From positions 124,001 through 188,000 of the forward strand of contig NZ_WHUF01000003.1 in the NCBI RefSeq assembly GCF_009380165.1: a stretch of DNA of 64,000 nt. Reading direction: 5' to 3'. Source of the DNA: Rugamonas rivuli. Its GTDB lineage: Bacteria; Pseudomonadota; Gammaproteobacteria; Burkholderiales; Burkholderiaceae_D. This document shows, in pieces, positions 55,426 to 64,000 of the stretch; position 1 is the first letter of the stretch, and each line of letters starts with the position of its first letter. The translations under genes were made by a program, and so were the position numbers. Under the pieces are notes generated by a model. The model made no database searches, was not told the DNA's origin, and worked only from the letters and a program-made list of their open reading frames with translations.

Positions 55426-56181
55426 TTACAGGATTTGCAGGGTTTTGACGATCTTCTGGTCGCTCTTCTCGCCCGCTCCGGAGGCGGTGTTGCGGCTCTC
55501 CTTGCGGACGGCGACCAGGCGAGTGCCAGCCAGCGCATAGACGCTGGACTCTTCGTTCTTCGCTTCGAAGGTGACGACGATGAAGGCGCGGCCATAGAAA
55601 CTCTGCGTGATGCGGCTGGCCAGCGGCGTGCCGTCAGCCGCGATCCATACGTGCACCCGCCCCTCGAACTCCTTGACGTATTTGCGATCACGGTCGCTCA
55701 CCGCGTCGATACTCTGCGCGAAGGTCAACACGCGCGCGGGCTTGCCCTGGTAGACGTCGGCCTTTTCGGTCAGGAGGCTGCTCTTCTCCAGCATGTGAGA
55801 CAGGCTGCTCGCGGCGGAGATCATGGGCCGCAGGTCGGTCGGGCTGAATTCGCGGGCGGCGTTCAGCGTCGGCGTCTTGGCATTGGGATTGCGGGCGACG
55901 GCCGTGGCCTCGGCATCCAGCTTGGCCAGCATCTCGCGGCTGTAGCTGAGCTGCATGCCGCGCGGTCCATCCTCGATAGCGACTGCCGCCTGGCCGTTGG
56001 TCTCGTCAGCGTCCTTGCCTTCGCCATTGCGGTGCCATACGTTCGAATCCAGCGACACCTTCAACGGCGCCGGTTCCTGCAAGCGCTCCAGGGCTGCCTT
56101 CAGATCGGCCAGGCCGTCGGCACGGGCTGCGGCGCCAGTCAAGGCCAGCACGGGTATCAACATCAGGTGTGAGAAACGCAT
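55426..56181 (-). CDS. Periplasmic protein of unknown function linked to a YbbA/YbbP ABC system
   Basis: A 251-residue protein with a signal peptide (LMLIPVLALTGAAARA). Readable features: a Glu/Ala-rich helix (LADLKAALERLQEP), GDYQGKPARVL-like beta segments (KADVYQGKPARVLTF), and VHVWIAADGTPLASRI, the pattern of outer-membrane lipoprotein-sorting or LolA-like half-barrels used in several MacB/Lol-type systems. I cannot name the family with certainty. ATG directly follows the ABC ATPase stop (TGA|ATG), so the three genes form one operon. Confidence 0.75.
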   Translation of the reverse strand: MRFSHLMLIPVLALTGAAARADGLADLKAALERLQEPAPLKVSLDSNVWHRNGEGKDADETNGQAAVAIEDGPRGMQLSYSREMLAKLDAEATAVARNPNAKTPTLNAAREFSPTDLRPMISAASSLSHMLEKSSLLTEKADVYQGKPARVLTFAQSIDAVSDRDRKYVKEFEGRVHVWIAADGTPLASRITQSFYGRAFIVVTFEAKNEESSVYALAGTRLVAVRKESRNTASGAGEKSDQKIVKTLQIL

Positions 56182-56895
56182 TCAATCCTCTTTTTCAGTT
56201 TGTGCCAGACGGCCCGCATTCATGATAACGGTTCTGCCGCAGCGCGCGGCGACGGACAGGTCGTGCGTGACCATCACCAGCGTCGAACCCCGTTCGCGAT
56301 TCAGCGCGAACATCAGCTCTATCACTGCGGCTCCCGTGGCCGCGTCGAGCGCGCCGGTCGGCTCGTCGGCCAGCAGCAGCGGCGGCTCGCACACGAAGGC
56401 CCGGGCCAGCGCCACCCGCTGCTGCTCACCGCCGGACATATACTTCGGATAGTGCCGCAGGCGAGCCGACAGCCCTACCCGCTCCAGCATCGCCGCCGCC
56501 TTCTCCTTGGCCTCGTCGTCGCCGCGCAGTTCCAGCGGCAGCATGACATTCTCCAGCGCGTTCAAGTGCGGCAGCAGCTGGAAGGACTGGAACACGAAGC
56601 CCACGTTCTGCTGGCGGAACACGGCGCGGCCGTCTTCGCTGAGCTGGAAGATATCCGTGTTCTCCAGCACGACCGTGCCGCTGCTCGGCAGGTCCAGCCC
56701 CGCCAGTATGCCCAGCAGCGTGGACTTGCCCGAGCCGGAAGCGCCGACGATGGCCAGCGTTTCCCCGCTCTGCACCGTCAGGTCGATATCGTGCAGGATG
56801 GTCAGTTCGCCGGTGGCGTCGGCCACCCGCTTGCCCAGGTTCCTGACCGCGATGGCGGGCCGCAGCAGGCTGGCGGCGAGATTCATATTCGTCAT
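56182..56895 (-). CDS. ABC transporter ATPase, YbbA/LolD type
   Basis: A 237-residue ATPase: Walker A GASGSGKSTL, Q-loop FVFQSFQLLPHLNALENV, signature MSGGEQQRVALARAF, Walker B LLADEPTGALD, THD. This is the MacB/LolD/YbbA group that partners FtsX-type permeases working on periplasmic substrates. ATG at 56895 (MTNMNLAAS) lies eight bases after the permease stop; a much longer open frame upstream belongs to the permease in another phase. Confidence 0.95.
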   Translation of the reverse strand: MTNMNLAASLLRPAIAVRNLGKRVADATGELTILHDIDLTVQSGETLAIVGASGSGKSTLLGILAGLDLPSSGTVVLENTDIFQLSEDGRAVFRQQNVGFVFQSFQLLPHLNALENVMLPLELRGDDEAKEKAAAMLERVGLSARLRHYPKYMSGGEQQRVALARAFVCEPPLLLADEPTGALDAATGAAVIELMFALNRERGSTLVMVTHDLSVAARCGRTVIMNAGRLAQTEKED

Positions 56896-56903
56896 AACTA
56901 CTC

Positions 56904-59387
56904 CTAATTTTCCCGAAGACTGAGTAATGGCGGCTGGTTCAGCACATTGCGCAAACCCGCCCATCCGCCGAACAGGGCGCACAACGCGCCGGCTACCAGG
57001 CCGGCGGTCCACAACAACGGCGACCAATGCCATTCCAGATGAAAGCTGAAGCGCGCCAGCGCCCAGCTGGCGGCAGTGGCGCCGCCGGCCGCCAGCGAGC
57101 CCGCCAGGGCGCCGGTCAGCAGATGTTCTATCCACTGCGCTTGCGACAGCTGGCCGCGCGTGGCGCCCAAGGCGCGCAGCAAGGCCGCCTGGCGCTTGCG
57201 CGCATCCAGCGATCCGGCCATCGCGGCGTACAGTACCAGCAATCCGGACGCCAGCGTGAACGCGAACAGGAATTCCACCGCCGCGCTGACCTGCGCCAGC
57301 GTTTCCTGCATCCGCTGCAGGAAGGCGCTGATATCGAAAACACTCACGTTCGGATAGTCGCGCGCCAGCAGGTAGGAGAAGCGCCGGTCGTCCTGGGGCA
57401 CATGTACCGTGGTCGCCAACGTCATCGGCATACCGGCCATCAGCTTGGGCGACACCTCGAACGCAGCGCCGACCTGGTGAGCGCGCCAATCCACCTTGCG
57501 CAGGCTGGTGACTTTGACGTCCAGCGTTTCGCCGGCCACGTCGAAGGTCACGCGGTCGCCCAGCTTGATGCCGAGGATTTCGGCGATGCCCTTGTCCACC
57601 GATGTCTCCGCCGCGCTGCCGTCGTACCAGCGGCCGGCCGTGAGGGTATTGGGCGCCCGCAGCTGGCTGGCCTGCTCGATTTCGATCTCACGCTCGACGA
57701 TGTCCTTGGCGCGCGGATCATCCGACTTGGCGGGCTTGCCGTTGATGGCGATCAGCCGTCCCCGGCTCAGGACGTGCATTTGCGGGCGGCCGTAGCTTCT
57801 CAGGCGCGCGGCCAGTTCCTGCTGCTGGTCCGGCTGGATGTTGATGATGTAGTGGTTCGGCGCCCCCTCCGGCGTGGCTTGCCGCCATGTCGCCAGCAGG
57901 TCGCCGCGCACCACCGTCAACAGCAGCAAGGCGGTGAGGCCCAGCGCCAGCGCGACGATCTGCGTGACGTTGGCGGCGGGACGGCGGCGCATGTCGGTGA
58001 TGGCGAAGCGCCATGCGGGGTGGTCGAACAGGCCGCGCATCCGTTGCAGCGAGCCGATGCCCAGCCAGGCCACCAGGCCGAATACCGCTCCGCACAGCGC
58101 GAAGGCGGCAGCCGCGATCAGGCCGAGCATGACATCGCCGGTCTGCCACACCAGCAGCGCGGCGAACATGGCGGCGCCCAGCACGTAGCTGGCGACCGTG
58201 CGAGCCTGGGGCGCTTCCTGTTCGCGGCGCAGCAGGCGCACTTGCGATACATTGCGCAGCTGGAGCAGCGGAGGCAGCGCGAAGCCAAGCAGCAGCACCA
58301 TCCCCGCCGCCAGCCCCTGCAACGCGGGCTGCCACCCAGGCGGCGGCAGGTCGGCGGCCACCAGCTTGCCCAGCCATTCCAGCAGCACGAAATGGCTGCC
58401 GAAACCGAGCAGCACGCCACCCACGCTGCCGGCCGCGCCGAGCATCAGGAACTCCAGCAGATACATCCGCATCTGCTGCGATTGCGTCTGGCCCAGGCAA
58501 CGCATCACGGCGCAGGCATCGAGGTGGCGCTGCATGAAGCGGCGTGCCGCCATCGCCACCGCTATCCCGGCCAGCAGCGCGGACAACAGGCTGACCAGCG
58601 ACAGGAACTGGTGCACCTGCTCCTGCATGGACTGGCTGTCCTTGCCCATGGAGGCGATCGAGCTGATTTCGATGCCCAGCTTGGGCGAGGCCGCGACGCG
58701 GGCCTTGATCCATTGTTCGAAGCCCGCCACCTGCGCCGGCTCGCCCGCCAGCAGCAGGCGGTGGGTGGCGATGGCGTGCTGCTGCAGCAGATTGGTGGAC
58801 ATCAGGTCGGCCGCTGACATCATGGCGCGCGGCGCCAGCGTGATGAAGGACGCGGCGGCGTCGGGCTCCGACGCGATCACCTCCGCCACCGTCAGGCTGC
58901 GGTCGCCGATGCGCACGGTGGAGCCGATGTGCAGGTTCAGCGCCGCCGTCAACGTCTGGTCCACCCACACTGTTCCAGGCTTGGGAGCGCCGGTGGCGAT
59001 GGCGTCCGGCTGGCCGTCGCGGCGCAACTTCATGTGGCCGCGCAAGGGATAGGCATCGCTGACGCTCTTCAGCGCGACCAGCATGGACAGGCCATCGTCA
59101 CCCTTGCCGGCGACGGCCATGTTCAGCATGGCGACCGTTTCGGCGCTGTGCAGGCCGCGCCGCTGCGCCTCGGCGTACACGTCGGCAGGCAGGGGCTGGT
59201 CGGAGGCCAGTACCAGATCGGCCGCCAGCACCTGGCCGGCGTTGCGCGCAATGCTGGCGCCCATGCGCGCGGTGAAGAAGTTCACCGACGACAGCGCCGC
59301 CACCGACAGCATCAACGCCGCCAGCAGAAACCGTAACTCGCCCGCGCGCCAATCGCGCAGCATCGAGGAAAACGATAGTCTGAACAT
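56904..59387 (-). CDS. ABC transporter permease, YbbP (FtsX-domain) type
   Basis: An 827-residue membrane protein with two FtsX-like domains and about ten helices: N-terminal MLRDWRAGELRFLLAALML, a large periplasmic domain, LSLVSLLSALLAGIAVAMAARR, LEFLMLGAAGSVGGVLLGF, and C-terminal FAFTLASGLLVLYAAMAGS followed by ALGATRGQL. Belongs to the YbbA-YbbP family, suggested to handle lipids or lysophospholipids in the envelope. Start ATG at 59387. Divergent from the aldo/keto reductase gene across 182 bp. Confidence 0.93.
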   Translation of the reverse strand: MFRLSFSSMLRDWRAGELRFLLAALMLSVAALSSVNFFTARMGASIARNAGQVLAADLVLASDQPLPADVYAEAQRRGLHSAETVAMLNMAVAGKGDDGLSMLVALKSVSDAYPLRGHMKLRRDGQPDAIATGAPKPGTVWVDQTLTAALNLHIGSTVRIGDRSLTVAEVIASEPDAAASFITLAPRAMMSAADLMSTNLLQQHAIATHRLLLAGEPAQVAGFEQWIKARVAASPKLGIEISSIASMGKDSQSMQEQVHQFLSLVSLLSALLAGIAVAMAARRFMQRHLDACAVMRCLGQTQSQQMRMYLLEFLMLGAAGSVGGVLLGFGSHFVLLEWLGKLVAADLPPPGWQPALQGLAAGMVLLLGFALPPLLQLRNVSQVRLLRREQEAPQARTVASYVLGAAMFAALLVWQTGDVMLGLIAAAAFALCGAVFGLVAWLGIGSLQRMRGLFDHPAWRFAITDMRRRPAANVTQIVALALGLTALLLLTVVRGDLLATWRQATPEGAPNHYIINIQPDQQQELAARLRSYGRPQMHVLSRGRLIAINGKPAKSDDPRAKDIVEREIEIEQASQLRAPNTLTAGRWYDGSAAETSVDKGIAEILGIKLGDRVTFDVAGETLDVKVTSLRKVDWRAHQVGAAFEVSPKLMAGMPMTLATTVHVPQDDRRFSYLLARDYPNVSVFDISAFLQRMQETLAQVSAAVEFLFAFTLASGLLVLYAAMAGSLDARKRQAALLRALGATRGQLSQAQWIEHLLTGALAGSLAAGGATAASWALARFSFHLEWHWSPLLWTAGLVAGALCALFGGWAGLRNVLNQPPLLSLREN

Positions 59388-59569
59388 CTAAACCGGCTCC
59401 AATCCCAAAGATAGCAGCATGCCTAAACCCGGGCCGGCAAGCTGCGAAAATGCGACGAATCGACACATGCCGCGATGGTTTGCAAAAATGAACGCCTGGG
59501 ACGTATGCGGCGGGATTCCGCCGACATGCCTATAATCGCGGACGCCCTCTCAATCCTGGAGCATTCAAC
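59388..59569. other. Divergent promoter region
   Basis: 182 bases between the YbbP-type permease and the aldo/keto reductase. No palindrome or RNA structure recognised; GGAG precedes the reductase ATG. Confidence 0.4.
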
Positions 59570-60607
59570 ATGACCTATCTCGCATCGCCGCAACGCTATG
59601 AAGCCATGCAGTACCGCACCTGCGGCCGCAGCGGCCTGAAACTGCCCTTGATGTCCCTCGGACTGTGGCACAACTTCGGCGACACCAACACCCTCGCCTC
59701 GCAGCGCGACATGCTGCGCACCGCCTTCGACCTGGGCATCACCCACTTCGACCTGGCCAACAACTACGGGCCGCCCTATGGCGCCGCCGAAACCAACTTC
59801 GGCCACCTGTACAAGGAAGACTTCAAGCCCTACCGCGATGAGCTGATCATCTCCACCAAGGCCGGCTGGGACATGTGGCCCGGCCCCTACGGCCAGGGCG
59901 GCGGTTCGCGCAAATACGTGCTGGCCAGCCTGGATCAAAGCCTGCAACGCATGGGCCTCGACTACGTCGACATCTTCTACTCGCACCGCTTCGACCCGGA
60001 CACGCCGCTGGAGGAAACCATGGGCGCGCTGGCGCATACGGTCCAGCAGGGCAAGGCCCTGTACGTGGGCGTATCGTCCTATTCCGCCGAGAAGACCGCC
60101 GAAGCGGCGCGCCTGCTGGCCGAGTGGAAGGTGCCGTGCCTGATCCATCAGCCGTCTTACAATATGCTGAACCGCTGGATCGAGGAAGACCTGCTCGACA
60201 CGCTGGCCAGCCAGGGCATGGGCTGCATCACCTTCACGGCGCTGGCACAGGGCATCCTGAGCGACAAATACCTGAACGGCATTCCGGAAGACTCGCGCAT
60301 CAATCGCCCGGGCGGCGGCTCGCTGCAAAAGGCCCACCTGAGCGACGAGAACCTCGAACGCGTGCGAGGCCTGAACGAGATCGCCAAGGCGCGCGGCCAG
60401 ACGCTGGCGCAGATGGCGCTGGCCTGGGTGCTGCGCGATCCGCGCATCACGTCCACGCTGATCGGCGCCAGCAGCAGCGCGCAGATTCGCGAGAACGTGG
60501 CGGCTTTGCAGAACCTGGGCTTCAGCGCCAGGGAACTGGCGGACATCGATGCGCTGGCCAAAGAAGGCGCCATCAATCTGTGGGCAGGATCGTCCAGCCA
60601 CAAATAA
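59570..60607 (+). CDS. gpr: Aldo/keto reductase, L-glyceraldehyde-3-phosphate reductase type (YghZ/AKR14)
   Basis: A 345-residue NADPH-dependent reductase. FDLANNYGPPYGAAE (catalytic Asp/Tyr), STKAGWDMWPGPYGQGGGSRKYV (catalytic Lys), YSHRFDPDTPLEE (His) and LIGASSSAQIREN (cofactor) match YghZ, which reduces methylglyoxal and L-glyceraldehyde 3-phosphate. A Gly-rich GPYGQGGGSRK segment is typical of this subgroup. Full length. Monocistronic, convergent with the BamE-like lipoprotein gene (three-base gap). Confidence 0.93.
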   Translation: MTYLASPQRYEAMQYRTCGRSGLKLPLMSLGLWHNFGDTNTLASQRDMLRTAFDLGITHFDLANNYGPPYGAAETNFGHLYKEDFKPYRDELIISTKAGWDMWPGPYGQGGGSRKYVLASLDQSLQRMGLDYVDIFYSHRFDPDTPLEETMGALAHTVQQGKALYVGVSSYSAEKTAEAARLLAEWKVPCLIHQPSYNMLNRWIEEDLLDTLASQGMGCITFTALAQGILSDKYLNGIPEDSRINRPGGGSLQKAHLSDENLERVRGLNEIAKARGQTLAQMALAWVLRDPRITSTLIGASSSAQIRENVAALQNLGFSARELADIDALAKEGAINLWAGSSSHK

Positions 60608-60610
60608 GCC

Positions 60611-61009
60611 CTACTTGCCCGCCAACTGCGCGGCCGTGGAGGCCTGCTCGCGCAGCTGGTACTTGCGAACGACGCCGTCCTTGTCGAACAGGATGGCCAG
60701 TTCGTGCACGCTGCGCGTGGCCTCCGCCACCGAGACCACGTCGCCGACCACCGGAAACCAATGCAGCAGTTCCGGTATGGCGTGCTTGTCGTCGTAGATC
60801 CAGACTTCGTAGCCGTTGTCGAAACGGGTGGCGCTGCCCTTGCCCAGGGTGCGCGCCACATCCGCCTTGGTGGTAACGCCGGGCCGCAGCTGTTCCCGCA
60901 AACCCTCGCTGGTGCTGGCGGCGGCCGGAATGTTCGGCGCCACGGCGGCGCAGGCGGACAGCAGCCCGGCGACGCAAGCCAGGCAGGCCATGGTCAATCC
61001 GCGCCTCAT
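60611..61009 (-). CDS. Outer-membrane lipoprotein, BamE/SmpA-like
   Basis: A 132-residue lipoprotein with signal ACVAGLLSACA (Cys20 as lipidated residue) and a single BamE/SmpA-like domain: LRPGVTTKADVARTLGKGS, FDNGYEVWIYD. Such domains often act in envelope assembly, but this gene is not the canonical bamE locus. Its ATG overlaps the stop of the 265-residue periplasmic protein gene upstream (ATGA, 61009-61006), so the two are coupled. Confidence 0.8.
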   Translation of the reverse strand: MRRGLTMACLACVAGLLSACAAVAPNIPAAASTSEGLREQLRPGVTTKADVARTLGKGSATRFDNGYEVWIYDDKHAIPELLHWFPVVGDVVSVAEATRSVHELAILFDKDGVVRKYQLREQASTAAQLAGK

Positions 61010-61803
61010 GGATGCACCTCACTGTTCATCGCCATCGCCGGCTCATCTTCCATAAATTCGAATTCCAGCAGCGTGTCGTCCGGCCAACTGGCGTCGCTGA
61101 TCTGCAGCCAGTAGCTGCGGTCAGTCAAGTAGGTATCGTAGAACATGCGGTACACCGCCGGTATGCGGTTCAGGTACAGCTGGTCCGAGAAGAACTGCTT
61201 GCGGCGCGCGCCGTCGATCATCGTGATGCCGAAGATGGCGCGCGGCGCCACGTCCAGCCAGCCGCCGCCCAGCTGCGTGCAAACGTCGAAGGTGGCGTTG
61301 ACCAGCAGGTAGGCCGGCGGCTTGGCGCCGTTGAGCAGATCGACTTCGCGGTTGACCTGGCATTCCAGCCGCAGATCCCCGAGCCTGCGCTGGTTAACCG
61401 CCAGCCCCGGCGTGCGGACATCGACGCGCCAGGCCAGGCTGCCGCCCTTGCGGTTGGTGCGTACCACGGCTTTCGCCGCTGCCGCCGCCTCATCGCGCGG
61501 CAGGGCAAAGCCGTAGTCTGCGTCCAGCGCCAGCGACGCGCTACCCTGCTCGCTGCGCAGTTGCACGGCCAAGGGCCGCTTCGGCTCCGGCGCCAGCGGG
61601 AACAGCTTGTAGCGCAGCCTGCCCTGCGGCGCCAGCGCGCGATATTTTTCGAAGGTGTCCAGCCCTTTCAACAGCCGGCGGTACGACACCTCGTCCGCAT
61701 CGACCATGCCGCTCACTTCCACTTGCTGCACCGGTTCCTGCGCCTGCTGCGCCATGGCGCCTCCGGCGGCCAGGGCCGCACATAACATCGCACTCCATCT
61801 CAT
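61006..61803 (-). CDS. Periplasmic protein of unknown function
   Basis: A 265-residue protein with a signal peptide (MLCAALAAGGAMA). The segment VQQVEVSGMVDADEVSYRRLL and later LECQVNREVD, DVAPRAIFGITMID and FSDQLYLNRIPAVYRMFYDTYL are conserved-looking, and two cysteines may form a disulphide. I do not recognise the family. ATG at 61803 gives a proper signal peptide; longer starts do not. Coupled to a downstream BamE-like lipoprotein and divergent from a sensor kinase, so the kinase could monitor the same envelope process (inference). Confidence 0.75.
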   Translation of the reverse strand: MRWSAMLCAALAAGGAMAQQAQEPVQQVEVSGMVDADEVSYRRLLKGLDTFEKYRALAPQGRLRYKLFPLAPEPKRPLAVQLRSEQGSASLALDADYGFALPRDEAAAAAKAVVRTNRKGGSLAWRVDVRTPGLAVNQRRLGDLRLECQVNREVDLLNGAKPPAYLLVNATFDVCTQLGGGWLDVAPRAIFGITMIDGARRKQFFSDQLYLNRIPAVYRMFYDTYLTDRSYWLQISDASWPDDTLLEFEFMEDEPAMAMNSEVHP

Positions 61804-61892
61804 CGTCTGCTCCCTGGCAGTTCGGTTGATGCTGGATTGTAGGCGAGACAACCTTTGGCTCACCTTAAGATGGCTGCGGTTATACTCCCCGC

Positions 61893-63269
61893 ATGCAAAA
61901 ATTGAAACTGAACCTGGGCCAGCCGACGCTGGTGCGGCGCGTGATGCTGTCCCTGCTGGCGGCGTTCTGCCTGGTGTGGCTGGTGCTGATGGGACGGGAG
62001 CTTTCCGTCGCCATCGACCACGAAGACTTCGACCGCCGCGTGCGCGCCCTTGGCGACAATGTGCAGGTGACGCTGAACGACGTGCAGAGCGAAGAGGCGG
62101 CACGCACCGCGTTGGCCGCCACCTCCAATCTGATCAACCAGAGCTATCGCGACCAAAGCGTGCCTGGCATCCTGGCGCTCCAGCTGTCGCGCGCGGATGG
62201 CACGCGCATCTACCTGTCGCCCGAGACGAAAGGCACGCCGCTGCCGACTCTGGGCGTGGACATCGGCAGCACCGAGATCGGCGGCCAGCCGTTCCGCATC
62301 CACCAGCGCCGCGTGGGCGCATGGACGGTGACCGTGGCGGCGCAGAAGATCTCCAACTGGTGGATATTGCGCCGCATGGGCACGGAACTGGGCGTCAACA
62401 TGCTGATCGCTCTGCCGCTGGTGGTCCTGCCGCTATGGTTCGCGGTGCGGCGCGGATTGAAGCCTTTGCAGGAGCTTTCGGCCCACATCGTCGGCAAAGG
62501 CGGCCATGATCTGACACCGCTGAACATCGTGCCGAAGTACCAGGAGCTCAAGCCGCTGGCGACAGCACTGGACAATCTGCTGGACCAGTTGCGCCGCCGC
62601 GTGGCGCGCGAGACCAGCTTCGTGCACGATGCCGCCCACGAGCTGCGCACGCCGATGGCGGTGATCTCGGTCCAGGCCCACGTGCTGGTGAAGGCGCAGG
62701 ACCAGGCGCAGCGCGACGAGGCCGAGCAGCGCATGGACCACGCCATCGCCCGCGCCTCCCACCTGGTGCAGCAGCTGATGGAGATGGCGCAGCTGGAGCG
62801 CGGCACCGAACAAGGCCTGTCGCTGCAAACGCTGGACGCGGCGCAGATGGCGCGGCAAGCCATCGTCGACCTGGCGCCGGCGGCGATGGAGCGCGACATC
62901 GAACTGTCGCTGGAAGCGCCGGACGCGCTGCCGCATGCGCTGGACCACCATGCATTCCTCTCCATCCTGCACAACCTGCTGCACAACGCGGTGCGCTACA
63001 TCGACGACGGCGGACAGGTGACGGTGGAACTGGCCCGCGTCGACGGCGCGCTGCGCCTGGCCGTCAGCGACAACGGCCCCGGTATCCCCTCCGCAGAACA
63101 GGCGCTGGTGTTCGAGCGCTTCTACCGCTGCGCGGGCCAGAACGTCTCCGGTTCGGGACTGGGATTGTCCATCGTGCAGCGCGCGGCCCAGGGCTTGCGC
63201 GGCGCCGCGCGGCTGGAAGCCGTGCAGCCGCGCGGCTGCCGCTTCGTGGTCGACATCCCGGCCGCGTGA
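61893..63269 (+). CDS. Sensor histidine kinase (QseC/EnvZ-like), no partner in view
   Basis: A 458-residue membrane kinase. Two helices (VRRVMLSLLAAFCLVWLVLMG and LGVNMLIALPLVVLPLWFAV) flank a ~130-residue periplasmic domain, then HAMP, H-box FVHDAAHELRTPMAVISVQ, N-box HNLLHNAVRYIDDGG, DNGPGI and GSGLGLSIVQRA. Such kinases normally have an adjacent OmpR-type regulator. Here the upstream gene is divergent and a LysR regulator follows, so no response regulator is visible. Confidence 0.93.
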   Translation: MQKLKLNLGQPTLVRRVMLSLLAAFCLVWLVLMGRELSVAIDHEDFDRRVRALGDNVQVTLNDVQSEEAARTALAATSNLINQSYRDQSVPGILALQLSRADGTRIYLSPETKGTPLPTLGVDIGSTEIGGQPFRIHQRRVGAWTVTVAAQKISNWWILRRMGTELGVNMLIALPLVVLPLWFAVRRGLKPLQELSAHIVGKGGHDLTPLNIVPKYQELKPLATALDNLLDQLRRRVARETSFVHDAAHELRTPMAVISVQAHVLVKAQDQAQRDEAEQRMDHAIARASHLVQQLMEMAQLERGTEQGLSLQTLDAAQMARQAIVDLAPAAMERDIELSLEAPDALPHALDHHAFLSILHNLLHNAVRYIDDGGQVTVELARVDGALRLAVSDNGPGIPSAEQALVFERFYRCAGQNVSGSGLGLSIVQRAAQGLRGAARLEAVQPRGCRFVVDIPAA

Positions 63270-63336
63270 CCGCAGGCGAATAAAGGCGTTAATATTGCCG
63301 GTACTATGCAATATCAACCAACAAACCGGGCACCCC

Positions 63337-64000
63337 ATGGACCGTTTTAACGCGATGCGGATTTTTACCCGCATCGTCGAGCTGGAGAGCTTCAGCAAGG
63401 CGGCGGACGATTTGCAGATTCCGGCGGCCACCGCCACCTACACCATCAAGCAGCTGGAGGCGCGGCTGGGCGTACGCCTGCTGCAAAGGACCACGCGCCA
63501 CGTCAGCGCCACGCTGGACGGCCAGGCCTACTACCATCGCTGCGTGCGTATCCTGGCCGATGTCGAGGAAACCGAAGCGGGCTTCGGCACCAGCGGCGTG
63601 GCGCCACGCGGCAAGCTGCGGGTGGATTTGCAGGGCACCCTGGCGCAGCATTACGTGCTGCCACGGCTGGCCGAATTCTTCGAACGCTATCCGGACCTGG
63701 AACTGGAGATCGGCATGGGCGACCGCCTGATCGACCTGGTGCGCGACGGCATAGACTGCGTGCTGCGCGTGGGCGAGCTGCGGGACTCCAGCATGGTGGC
63801 CCGGCGCGTGGCTACGCTGCAGCAGGTCACCTGCGCCAGCGCCGCTTATCTCGACAAGTACGGCACGCCCGCCACGCTCGACGACCTGGCCGGCCACCGC
63901 GCCGTCAACTTCTACTCCGCCAGCAGCGGCAAGATGTTCCCGTTCGACTTCGTGGTCGATGGCGAGGAGCGCAGCATCACGCTGCCCGGCATCGTCACGG
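63337..64000 (+). CDS. LysR-family transcriptional regulator, partial (C-terminus off the window)
   Basis: 221 codons are visible. N-terminal winged HTH: MDRFNAMRIFTRIVELESFS, KAADDLQIPAATATYTIKQL, EARLGVRLLQRTTRHVS; then the start of the substrate-binding domain (GKLRVDLQGTLAQHYVLPRL, DGIDCVLRVGELRDSSMVAR). This is the CrgA/DmlR-like subgroup. The gene lies 67 bases after the kinase. Target and ligand unknown. Confidence 0.93.
   Translation, partial: MDRFNAMRIFTRIVELESFSKAADDLQIPAATATYTIKQLEARLGVRLLQRTTRHVSATLDGQAYYHRCVRILADVEETEAGFGTSGVAPRGKLRVDLQGTLAQHYVLPRLAEFFERYPDLELEIGMGDRLIDLVRDGIDCVLRVGELRDSSMVARRVATLQQVTCASAAYLDKYGTPATLDDLAGHRAVNFYSASSGKMFPFDFVVDGEERSITLPGIVT

Overview
The window looks like chromosomal DNA of a soil- or plant-associated betaproteobacterium, most likely Oxalobacteraceae (Massilia/Duganella/Rugamonas group). 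The reasons are high GC, a Burkholderiales-type block adk-kdsB-Trm112-lpxK-exbD-exbB next to xseA, many TonB-dependent receptors and glycoside hydrolases, and a giant propeller-type hybrid sensor. This assignment is an inference from gene content. I saw no rRNA, tRNA, CRISPR, phage or insertion sequence.

Layout. 1-4219: a propeller/GAF sensor histidine kinase that runs off the left edge, translationally coupled to a patatin-like lipase. 5450-8134: gamma-glutamyltransferase and a 3-hydroxyacyl-CoA dehydrogenase with a LiuR-like operator. 8132-11199: a compact three-gene operon (HAD-UbiA fusion, small EmrE-type protein, GT-C glycosyltransferase) resembling a polyprenyl-phosphate-sugar synthesis, flipping and transfer module. 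11345-14151: three secreted proteins of unknown function. 14232-20628: the housekeeping block hppA, adk, kdsB, Trm112, lpxK, exbD, exbB. 20629-21988: a 1.35-kb gene-free region holding seven copies of a rigidly spaced unit (TGCACA, then a DnaA box TGTGGATAA, then an IHF-like TTGATTT, then GCGTAAAA). 21989-25618: xseA, a secreted HEFSH metalloprotease and a CPBP membrane protease.

25615-35282 is a beta-glucan module: GH3 glucosidase, TonB receptor, GH12 endoglucanase with a CBM13 domain, AraC-type regulator, glucokinase and a LacI regulator with AAACGTTT-type palindromes nearby. sodB follows at 35409.

36083-55328 is a large polysaccharide-utilisation locus for an acidic (uronic-acid) polymer. 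A PL8 lyase lipoprotein would cut the polymer by beta-elimination. A TonB receptor and an AlgQ/AlgM1/AlgM2/AlgS-like ABC importer would bring in the unsaturated fragments. GH88 would release the unsaturated uronate, and an IolB-family isomerase (in the place of KduI), KduD and KdgK would convert it to 2-keto-3-deoxy-6-phosphogluconate. A GH35 beta-galactosidase, a Tat-exported phosphocholine-type phospholipase C and a LacI repressor belong to the same block.

55426-64000 holds a YbbA/YbbP-type ABC system with a periplasmic protein, an aldo/keto reductase, a BamE-like lipoprotein pair, a histidine kinase with no visible partner and a LysR regulator cut by the right edge.

The two most notable items are the seven-unit DnaA-box/IHF-like array (a candidate datA/DARS-like or origin-like locus) and the complete PL8-to-KdgK pathway with its IolB-type isomerase and alginate-type importer.
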